Assembly: GCF_000719115.1 (NCBI RefSeq)
Contig: NZ_JOEA01000003.1
Coordinates: forward strand, 310,001-374,000
Source of the DNA: Lentzea albidocapillata
GTDB taxonomy: Bacteria; Actinomycetota; Actinomycetes; Mycobacteriales; Pseudonocardiaceae
Length of the DNA: 64,000 nucleotides
Reading direction: 5' to 3'
Position numbers and translations under genes: made by a program. Numbering within the stretch: the stretch's first letter is position 1; every line of letters starts with the position of its first letter. The notes beneath the pieces were generated by a model. The model had not been told where the DNA came from, did no database searches, and saw nothing but the letters and a program-made list of their open reading frames with translations. Below are positions 58,042 through 64,000 of the stretch, piece after piece.

Positions 58042-58458
58042 ATGAGGCCAGCAGCAGTGAACCCGGCCAGCCTTCCGGCGCCGAGCGGCTACTCCCACGG
58101 CACCCTCGCCGGCAACACCCTCCACCTCGGCGGGCAGACCGCCCTGGACGCCGACATGAAGATCGTTCCCGGTGGCATCGTCGAGCAGTTCCGCCAGGCG
58201 TTCGGCAACGTGCTGGCGACGTTGCGCGCGGCCGGGGGCGAACCGGAGGACCTGGTCAGCATCACGATCTACCTCACCGACATCCCGGACTACCAGGCTC
58301 ACGGCAGGGAGATCGGCAAGGTGTGGCGCGAGCTCGCCGGCCCCGTCTACCCGGCCATGGCGGGCATCGGCTGCACCGCGCTGTGGCAGCCGGAAGCACT
58401 GATCGAGATCCTCGGCGTCGCCGTGATCCCGGAAGACCGGCTGGTCAGGCCCAGCTGA
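58042..58458 (+). CDS. RidA-family enamine/imine deaminase
   Basis: 138 residues, usual RidA length. GNTLHLGGQTALDADMKIV, FGNVLATLRAAGGEPEDLV and the C-terminal ILGVAVIPEDRLV match the YjgF/RidA fold, which hydrolyses enamines and imines and includes 2-aminomuconate deaminases. ATG 58042 has no ribosome site and may be leaderless; GTG 58057 with GAGG upstream would remove 5 residues. A deaminase here is the main hint that the aromatic substrate carries an amino group. Confidence 0.9.
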   Translation: MRPAAVNPASLPAPSGYSHGTLAGNTLHLGGQTALDADMKIVPGGIVEQFRQAFGNVLATLRAAGGEPEDLVSITIYLTDIPDYQAHGREIGKVWRELAGPVYPAMAGIGCTALWQPEALIEILGVAVIPEDRLVRPS

Positions 58459-58516
58459 ATCGATAGCGCTTTCATGATCTACGCAACGTGAACGCGATAG
58501 TCGAGGAGGTTCGCGG

Positions 58517-59389
58517 GTGAAGCTCGCTTCTGTGACGGTCGGCGGCGTCCGTCGTGGCGGTGTCGTCGACGGGGAGTCGATCGCGCTGCTGTCGTGCACG
58601 GTCGATGACGTCGTGCGGGGCGCTCCGGTCGAGACCGGCGAGGTCCTGCCGCTGGCGGAAGTGCGGCTGGAGGCGCCGCTGCACCGGTTCAACCGCGACA
58701 TCCTCTGCACCGGCTGGAACTACTGGGACCACTTCGAGGAGTCCGCCGGCAAGCGCGAGGGTCAGGACCCGGTCTCCCGTCCGCTGCGCCCGACCTTCTT
58801 CACCAAGGGCCCGGACACGGTCGTCGGGCCGCACGACGCCATCGCCTACGACCCCGGGTTGTCCCAGAAGTGGGACTACGAGGCCGAGATCGCGATGGTC
58901 ATCGGGCGCGACGGCCGTTCGATCCCGGAGGAGAAGGCGCTGGACCACGTGTTCGGCTTCCTCGTCGCCAACGACGTTTCGCAGCGCGATCTCCAACGCG
59001 CGCACGGCGGCCAATGGCTCAAGGGCAAGAGTCTCGACGCCACGATGCCGCTCGGACCGTGGCTGACCACCGTCGACGAGATCCACGACCTCGGCGGGCT
59101 GCGGGTCCAGTGCGAGGTCAACGGTGTCCTGCTGCAGGACGCGACCAGCGCGCAGATGGCGTTCTCCTTCGCGCGGATCATCGCCGAGCTCAGTCACGGC
59201 ATGACCCTGCGCGCCGGCGACGTGATCCTGACCGGCACTCCCAGCGGCGTCGGCAACGCCCGCGAACCGCAGCTCTTCCTGCGCGACGGCGACGTCGTGG
59301 TCACGCGCGTCAGCGGCTTGGGCGAACTGCGCAACACCGTCACGCTGACCGACCTCGCCGGGCCGGGCGTTAAGCTCGCCGGCAGCTGA
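58517..59389 (+). CDS. Fumarylacetoacetate hydrolase family protein
   Basis: 290 residues. C-terminal FAH catalytic core: ICTGWNYWDHFEE, WDYEAEIAMVIG with the metal Glu residues, FGFLVANDVSQRDLQ, and GDVILTGTPSGVG. FAH enzymes hydrolyse C-C bonds in acylpyruvates or decarboxylate oxo-acids, e.g. fumarylpyruvate hydrolase at the end of gentisate-type pathways. It would release central metabolites after ring opening. GTG 58517 follows CGAGGAGG. It lies 58 bp after ridA; that gap has GATAGCGC and CGCGATAG repeats. Confidence 0.92.
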   Translation: MKLASVTVGGVRRGGVVDGESIALLSCTVDDVVRGAPVETGEVLPLAEVRLEAPLHRFNRDILCTGWNYWDHFEESAGKREGQDPVSRPLRPTFFTKGPDTVVGPHDAIAYDPGLSQKWDYEAEIAMVIGRDGRSIPEEKALDHVFGFLVANDVSQRDLQRAHGGQWLKGKSLDATMPLGPWLTTVDEIHDLGGLRVQCEVNGVLLQDATSAQMAFSFARIIAELSHGMTLRAGDVILTGTPSGVGNAREPQLFLRDGDVVVTRVSGLGELRNTVTLTDLAGPGVKLAGS

Positions 59390-59423
59390 TCAAGGTGAGG
59401 AGAGGGCACTGAACGTCGCGGAC

Positions 59424-60248
59424 ATGACCGTGGAAGCCGCGGCTCCCGCCGGTCGCGACCGGCTCGGCCCGCTCATCATCACGATCTTCGGCCTCTACGC
59501 GCGCGGCGAGCACAACTGGCTCTCCGTGGCCTCCGTCGTCCAGCTCATGGCCGACCTCGGCGTGGACGGCCAGGCCGCCCGGTCCTCAATCTCCCGCCTG
59601 AAGCGCCGGGGCGTCGTCCGGGCCGAACGCCGCGACGGCGCCGGCTACGCCCTGGCCGAGTCCACACTGGAGACCCTGGCCGAGGGCGACACCCGCATCT
59701 TCGAACGCCGCCGGGCCACCACCGAGGACGGCTGGCTCGTGGTCGTGTTCTCCGTGCCCGAGTCCGAACGCGAGAAGCGCCACGCCCTGCGCACCAGCCT
59801 GACCCAGCTCGGCTTCGGCACCACGGCCCCCGGCGTGTGGGTGGCACCGGGCAACCTGGCCACCGAGACCCGCCGCACCCTGGAGCGCCGCGGGTTGTCC
59901 GAGTACGTGGACATCTTCACCGGCGACCACTTCGCGTTCGGCGACCTGCGCTCCAAGGTCCGCGCCTGGTGGGACCTGGACGAACTGGCCGACCTGTACG
60001 CCGACTTCCTGCGCCGCCACCGCCCCGTCCTGGATGCCGGCATCACCTCACCCGAGCAGGCGTTCCAGACGTACGTGCCGATGCTCACCGCGTGGCGCCG
60101 CCTGCCGTACAGCGACCCCGGCCTTCCTCTCTCGCTGCTGCCTCCCGGCTGGAACGGCGTCACGGCCGAGGCCCTGTTCGAGCAGCTCAACACCACTTTG
60201 AGCGCACCTGCCCGCGAACACGCGCTGGCCGTGATTCACGGCCGTTAG
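59424..60248 (+). CDS. PaaX-family transcriptional regulator
   Basis: 274 residues. N-terminal winged helix (IITIFGLYARGEHNWLSVASVV...ARSSISRLKRRGVV), central PaaX domain (GWLVVVFSVPESEREKRHALR...LGFGTTAPGVWVAPG) and C-terminal domain ending before YVPMLTAWRRLPYSDPGLP. PaaX proteins sense aryl-CoA thioesters and repress their catabolic genes. Located 34 bp after the FAH gene, it probably controls both arms of this cluster with the aryl-CoA as inducer. The stop overlaps the converging peptidase stop by 4 nt. Confidence 0.93.
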   Translation: MTVEAAAPAGRDRLGPLIITIFGLYARGEHNWLSVASVVQLMADLGVDGQAARSSISRLKRRGVVRAERRDGAGYALAESTLETLAEGDTRIFERRRATTEDGWLVVVFSVPESEREKRHALRTSLTQLGFGTTAPGVWVAPGNLATETRRTLERRGLSEYVDIFTGDHFAFGDLRSKVRAWWDLDELADLYADFLRRHRPVLDAGITSPEQAFQTYVPMLTAWRRLPYSDPGLPLSLLPPGWNGVTAEALFEQLNTTLSAPAREHALAVIHGR

Positions 60249-60772
60249 CCGGCGTTGCTCTGCGGCTGCGGACACTGGCCACCAGGCGTCGTCAGCAGCT
60301 CGAAGTGCCACATCTCGTTGGCGTAGGCCTGGCACAACCCGTAGTCCGAACCGTGCTGGATGAGCCAGTCGTCGGCGTTCGTCGGCCCGATGTCGATCGC
60401 CTTGCCCGTGACGTGCGCGGACTTGTCCGGCGGGTGCACCCACCGCCGCGCTTCCTTCTCGCTGCGGTACAGCTCGACGGCCTCGTCCAGCAGCCGCTGC
60501 TGGTACTCCGGGCTGCGCCAGCCCGACGTCACCCGCAACTCGACCCCGGCGAGCTTCGCGTCCGCCGCCGCCTTCCGCATGGCGGCGAGCAGCGCGGGAT
60601 CGAGGCGGGCGATCGCGGCGTGCTTGTCGTCGTCCAGCGAGATGCTCTCGTTCTCCGGGATGCTGCCGTCTTCGGTCATCTTCATCTGGAGGCTCGCCGC
60701 CTGCGGTCCGGCGGGTGCGCAGGCCGTCACCACCGCGAGCAGGAGCACCGTCCAAATTCCTTTACCAGTCAC
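60245..60772 (-). CDS. VanY/M15-type D,D-carboxypeptidase lipoprotein
   Basis: 175 residues. Lipobox VTAC (~15-18), then an M15 peptidase domain: LRVTSGWRSPEYQQRLLDEA, the zinc ligands in SAHVTGKAIDIGP and EMWHFELL. It trims the terminal D-Ala of peptidoglycan stem peptides outside the cell. GTG 60772 gives a proper lipoprotein signal. A vancomycin-type role would need van partners, none of which are near; general wall maturation is more likely. Confidence 0.9.
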   Translation of the reverse strand: MTGKGIWTVLLLAVVTACAPAGPQAASLQMKMTEDGSIPENESISLDDDKHAAIARLDPALLAAMRKAAADAKLAGVELRVTSGWRSPEYQQRLLDEAVELYRSEKEARRWVHPPDKSAHVTGKAIDIGPTNADDWLIQHGSDYGLCQAYANEMWHFELLTTPGGQCPQPQSNAG

Positions 60773-60904
60773 GACTTCGAGCGTTCAGGAGCGATGTCGC
60801 CGGACGGCCAGCGGAATGTGCTCGTTGTGCAACGAACCGTCGACAGCAGGCGGACCTGGACTGGCCGCTCCCGGTGAGCGGGAGGCATGAACTACGTTGG
60901 TGGC

Positions 60905-61390
60905 ATGGAGATCTACGACATCCCGGTCCAGACGCTCGCGGGCGAGCCCGGCGACCTGAGCGCGGTGCGGGGCAAGGTGGCGCTGGTCGTCAACGTCGCC
61001 TCCCGGTGTGGCCTCACCCCGCAGTACGCGGGTCTGGAGCGGTTGCAGGAGAAGTACGGGACCGAGGGTTTCTCCGTGGTCGGCTTCCCGTGCAACCAGT
61101 TCATGGGCCAGGAGCCGGGCACGTCCGAGGAGATCGCCACGTTCTGCTCGGCCACCTACGGGGTGTCGTTCCCCCTGTTCGAGAAGATCGAGGTCAACGG
61201 GCCGGACCAGCACCCGCTCTACCAGGAGCTGACGAAGCACGCGGACGCCGACGGGACCGCCGGTGACGTGCAGTGGAACTTCGAGAAGTTCCTCGTCTCG
61301 CGGGATGGTCAGGTCATCGCCCGGTTCCGGCCGCGCACCGAGCCCGAGGACGCCGTGATCACCGAGGCGATCGAGGCCGCGCTGCGGTAG
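60905..61390 (+). CDS. Glutathione peroxidase family protein
   Basis: 161 residues. ALVVNVASRCGLTPQYAGLE has the peroxidatic Cys (Cys form, not selenocysteine), VVGFPCNQFMGQEPGTSEE the Gln and the second Cys region, and VQWNFEKFLVSRDG the Trp-Asn pair. In actinobacteria, which lack glutathione, such enzymes usually use thioredoxin or mycothiol. Cytoplasmic peroxide defence. ATG 60905 is preferred to the longer ATG 60887. Monocistronic. Confidence 0.93.
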   Translation: MEIYDIPVQTLAGEPGDLSAVRGKVALVVNVASRCGLTPQYAGLERLQEKYGTEGFSVVGFPCNQFMGQEPGTSEEIATFCSATYGVSFPLFEKIEVNGPDQHPLYQELTKHADADGTAGDVQWNFEKFLVSRDGQVIARFRPRTEPEDAVITEAIEAALR

Positions 61391-61484
61391 CACTGCGAGT
61401 CGTCCTTGTCCCACCAATAGATATCTTGTCGCGCCACGGCGGCCGGCGGAACGTTGAACGCCCTACTTCATCCTGATGTAACGG

Positions 61485-62336
61485 TCAGGCGAAAGTCTTC
61501 GCCAGCACCTTGTTCACGTGATCGGCGATCTCGTCGGCCGCCTCCTCCAGGGCGAAGTGACCGGTGTCGAGCAGCACGACCTCGGCGGAGGGCACGTCCC
61601 GGCGGTAGGCCTCGGCGCCGGCCGCGACGAAGAACGTGTCGTTGCGGCCCCAGACGGCGAGGACGTGTGGCTGCCGTTCGCGCAGCCAGGCCTGCCAGGA
61701 CGGGTAACGGCCGGGGTTGGTCTGGTAGTCCCACAACAGGGACTTCATGTAGTCGGCGCGGCCGGGCAGGTCGATGACGGCCTGGTCGGCCAGCGCCTGC
61801 TCGGGGTCGATGTTCTCGGGGTCCTTCGCGCCCACCAGCCACTGGTGCCGCGTGCCCTCCAGGCTGACGACCCAGTCGACGGCGTCCTGGTACTTGGCCT
61901 TCTCGCTCCACCACGCGTTCAACGCCTCGGCATCGGGGCCGAAGCCTTCGACGTAGGCGTTGCCGTTCTGCGTGATCACGGCCTGGACGCGCCGGTCGTG
62001 CTCGAGCGCGATCCGGAAGCCGACGGGCGCGCCGAAGTCGAACATGTAGACGGCGTAGTCGCCGATGCCGAGCAGGTCGATGACCTGGCCCGTGACCTCG
62101 GCCAGCCGGTCGAACGTCGGGACGCCGGGCAGCGGGTCGGACGAGCCGAAGCCGGGGTAGTCGATCGCGACGACGTGCCAGTCGGAGGCGAGGCGGTCGA
62201 TCAGCCGCACGTAGGCGCGGGTGCTCGACGGAAAGCCGGGCAGCAGCACGATGACGGGCTTGCTCGCGTCACCGGCCTCGCGCACGAACACCTTCAGGCC
62301 GTCGACCTCGACGTGGCGGTGGCGAATCGCGGGCAT
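61485..62336 (-). CDS. Alpha/beta hydrolase (epoxide hydrolase/haloalkane dehalogenase-like)
   Basis: 283 residues. Oxyanion loop LLPGFPSSTRAY, nucleophile elbow YMFDFGAPVGFRIAL in which Asp replaces Ser, a catalytic Asp in VWGRNDTFF, and the His in LLDTGHFALEEA. The Asp nucleophile points to epoxide hydrolases or dehalogenases rather than esterases; substrate unknown. No signal peptide. GAGGAG before ATG 62336 fixes the start. Divergent from the CGNR regulator across 124 bp with repeated CTAACG-type motifs. Confidence 0.88.
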   Translation of the reverse strand: MPAIRHRHVEVDGLKVFVREAGDASKPVIVLLPGFPSSTRAYVRLIDRLASDWHVVAIDYPGFGSSDPLPGVPTFDRLAEVTGQVIDLLGIGDYAVYMFDFGAPVGFRIALEHDRRVQAVITQNGNAYVEGFGPDAEALNAWWSEKAKYQDAVDWVVSLEGTRHQWLVGAKDPENIDPEQALADQAVIDLPGRADYMKSLLWDYQTNPGRYPSWQAWLRERQPHVLAVWGRNDTFFVAAGAEAYRRDVPSAEVVLLDTGHFALEEAADEIADHVNKVLAKTFA

Positions 62337-62354
62337 GTCGTTCTCCTCGTGTCG

Positions 62355-62453
62355 TCCTAATGGATAGCACGACCGTATACACGTTAGGTCGCGCGCTGCA
62401 AGCGTTCCTGGCGAGAATCTGCTAACGTCTCGATCGTTGCTTCAACCGTTAGG
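62355..62453. repeat. Four CTAAYG/CRTTAG motifs in a divergent promoter region
   Basis: CCTAATGG (62355), ACGTTAGGT (62381-62389), GCTAACGT (62421-62428) and CCGTTAGG (62446-62453), in both orientations, between the alpha/beta hydrolase and the CGNR regulator. They look like operator half-sites for the regulator; the last overlaps the regulator's own ribosome site. Confidence 0.45.
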
Positions 62454-62460
62454 AGACGGC

Positions 62461-63045
62461 GTGGCCGCGACCTTGCCCGAGTTCCAGGCGGCAGGCTTCC
62501 CCATGGGCGCCGAGCCGCTCGTGGCGCTCGACCTGGTGGACACGCACGCGCTGTGCCTGGACCCGGTCCGGGACCTGCTCGCGGACGAGGCCGGGCACGC
62601 GACCTGGTGGGCGCTGCAGGCAGATCGGCTGCCCGGCGCGGCGCCGCCGCCGATGAGCGCGACCCGCCGGCTCCGAGCGGTGCTGCGGGAGTTGTTCGAC
62701 GCCCACCTGACCCAGCGCACGCCTGATCCGGCACTGATCGCGGACCTCAACGCCGTCGCCGCCGCGGTGCCCACAAGCCCGCATCTCGACGGCTGGGGAG
62801 CCGAAGCGCGAGCAGGGGTCCGGTGGCACGACGACTACAACGGCCACCCCGCGCTGGCCGCGATCGCGGGCGAGGCGATCCGGCTGCTGGCCGACCGGAA
62901 ACGGCTGGACATGTTGCGCGCGTGCGCCAACCCGGCGTGTTCGATGTTGTTCCTGGCGGAGAACAAGCGCCGGGTCTGGTGCGCTGCCAACGTGTGCGGC
63001 AACCGGGCCCGGGTCGCCCGGCACTACGAGCGCACGCGCGCCTGA
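62461..63045 (+). CDS. CGNR zinc-finger (ABATE-type) regulator
   Basis: 194 residues. N-terminal stress-induced ABATE domain (PLVALDLVDTHAL...LRAVLRELFDAHL) and C-terminal CGNR zinc finger: CANPACSMLFLAENKRRVWC then VCGNRARVARHYER. The four Cys bind zinc for DNA contact. GTG 62461 follows TTAGGAG; the in-frame ATG at 62437 lies before that site and is not used. Probably controls the divergent alpha/beta hydrolase and itself. Confidence 0.9.
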   Translation: MAATLPEFQAAGFPMGAEPLVALDLVDTHALCLDPVRDLLADEAGHATWWALQADRLPGAAPPPMSATRRLRAVLRELFDAHLTQRTPDPALIADLNAVAAAVPTSPHLDGWGAEARAGVRWHDDYNGHPALAAIAGEAIRLLADRKRLDMLRACANPACSMLFLAENKRRVWCAANVCGNRARVARHYERTRA

Positions 63046-63124
63046 TCGTCCACATCGGACGAGACCCCTCACGAACGCACCGCTGAGGTCACCCGTCCGT
63101 GCACACGGGGTAGCGTGCCGCCGC

Positions 63125-63841
63125 ATGAGTGCGCGCTTCCAGGAACTCGACTACCGCCAGACCCCGCTGGGTGAGCTGAGCCTGCGCCGCCGGCTCGAAC
63201 CCGGCACCGGCAGGGAGATCCACGAGATCAAGCTCAACGAAGAGTTCCTGATGTCGAGCCTGTTCACCGTCGCCGAGGTCGAACTGGCCCACCTCGCACT
63301 CGCGGAACTGTCCGGGGACTCGCTGAACGTGGTCGTGGGCGGCCTCGGTCTCGGCTACACGGCACAGACGGTGCTGGAACACTCGAACGTCGGCTCGCTG
63401 CTGGTCGTCGACGCCCTCGGCGAGGTGATCGAGTGGCATCAGCAGGGCCTCATCCCCGCCGGGAGGACGCTGGCGGCCGACGAGCGGTGCCAGCTGGTCC
63501 ACGGCGACTTCTTCGCCCTGACCCGCTCCGGAGAGGGTTTCGACGCGGCGGCGCCGGGCAGGCTGTTCGACGCCATCGTCGTCGACATCGACCACTCACC
63601 ACGCCACCTGCTGCACCCGTCCAATGCCGACTTCTACACCGCCGAAGGCGCTCAGCGCCTCGCCGCGCTGCTCACGCCCGGCGGGGTGTTCGCGTTGTGG
63701 TCCAACGACCCGCCCGAGGACGAGTACGCCGCCACTCTCGCCACGGTCTTCACCGACGTGCGGGCCGAGGTCGTCACCTTCCCGAATCCGCTGCAGGAAA
63801 GGGATTCGACGAACACCGTCTACCTCGCGCGGCGCCGCTGA
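63125..63841 (+). CDS. Spermidine-synthase-like SAM-dependent protein
   Basis: 238 residues. Rossmann core LNVVVGGLGLGYTAQTVLE and LLVVDALGEVIEWHQQGL, a nucleotide-binding acidic residue in VHGDFF, and FDAIVVDIDHSPRHLL resemble spermidine synthase-type aminopropyl/methyl transferases. The polyamine-site residues are not clearly kept, so a true spermidine synthase is doubtful. Start ATG 63125 directly follows a short gap with weak ribosome site. The remaining 160 bp to the window end hold no confirmed gene. Confidence 0.82.
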   Translation: MSARFQELDYRQTPLGELSLRRRLEPGTGREIHEIKLNEEFLMSSLFTVAEVELAHLALAELSGDSLNVVVGGLGLGYTAQTVLEHSNVGSLLVVDALGEVIEWHQQGLIPAGRTLAADERCQLVHGDFFALTRSGEGFDAAAPGRLFDAIVVDIDHSPRHLLHPSNADFYTAEGAQRLAALLTPGGVFALWSNDPPEDEYAATLATVFTDVRAEVVTFPNPLQERDSTNTVYLARRR

Positions 63842-64000
63842 CCTCGGTGGCCGACCTCCCCGCAGAGCTCGGCATCCGCTCACGCGCCGAGCCGGCCGGC
63901 TGCCCTGACGCCCACGCGAACCCGTCGGGGTCGGTGAAGTCGCCGGCGCCGATCATCACGATCCGGTGCGAACCCGAACCCTCGGGCGCCACCCCGGCGT

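Noticed and set aside
60245..60772. Vancomycin-resistance role for the VanY-like peptidase
   Set aside because: No vanHAX or vanRS genes nearby; the domain is common in wall maturation.
63774..64000. Possible C-terminus of a minus-strand gene entering from the right edge (residues like DFTDPDGFAWASG)
   Set aside because: Only ~50 plausible residues are visible, the frame runs on into the spermidine-synthase-like gene, and no stop fits; a glyoxalase-like end is a guess.

Overview
The window looks like chromosomal DNA of a high-GC filamentous actinobacterium, most likely of the Pseudonocardiales (Lentzea/Saccharothrix type). The evidence is the codon bias, the many GTG starts and GTGA/ATGA gene overlaps, GGAGG-type ribosome sites, a WhiB protein, a resuscitation-promoting factor, a CebEFG-like sugar importer without its own ATPase, and an isorenieratene-type carotenoid cluster. 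The family placement is inference. I found no rRNA, tRNA, CRISPR array, integrase or complete insertion sequence; one broken tnpB remains.

Region 1-16 kb holds housekeeping and accessory genes. They are a secreted beta-helix-like protein cut by the left edge, a flavin amine oxidase, a NYN nuclease, a luciferase-like oxidoreductase, an orphan phenylacetate-CoA ligase, an HD-domain protein, a modABC molybdate importer, a PLP dehydratase, an Rpf/LysM muralytic factor with a long structured leader, a first GCS2-type carboxylate-amine ligase, and an iron-redox / CDGSH / HemK2-like trio. In that trio two genes overlap tail to tail.

Region 16-30 kb holds a zinc alcohol dehydrogenase with a perfect 19-bp terminator, a large catalase translationally coupled to an ankyrin protein, the tnpB remnant, a CPA1 antiporter, a second carboxylate-amine ligase, a rifampicin-monooxygenase-like flavoprotein, and a Tat-exported molybdenum hydroxylase pair followed by a MarR regulator and divergent from a membrane protein.

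Region 30-46 kb holds a LacI regulator with an abnormal C-terminus divergent from a beta-glucoside ABC importer plus GH1 beta-glucosidase. A complete carotenoid locus follows: crtE-crtI, divergent crtB-Rieske, a WhiB / MerR-B12 regulator pair, and an opposing operon crtYc-crtYd-crtT-crtU-FAD oxidoreductase. Together these should convert prenyl diphosphates to phytoene, lycopene, beta-carotene and an aromatic carotenoid.

Region 46-52 kb holds a phosphatase, an unusual operon of a TetR-thioredoxin-like fusion, a small winged-helix-like protein and a PPDK-like protein lacking the PEP barrel, and a large secreted DUF11-like protein.

Region 52.6-60.2 kb is the most interesting part. It is a divergent, PaaX-linked aryl-CoA cluster: cupin, thioesterase, aryl-CoA ligase and a fused FAD-hydroxylase/old-yellow-enzyme on one side, and RidA, FAH hydrolase and PaaX on the other, separated by only 40 bp. 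The combination suggests a CoA-dependent aminobenzoate (or salicylate) route in which RidA handles an imine/enamine and the small cupin opens the ring. The last 4 kb hold a VanY-like carboxypeptidase, a glutathione peroxidase, an alpha/beta hydrolase with a divergent CGNR regulator, and a spermidine-synthase-like protein.
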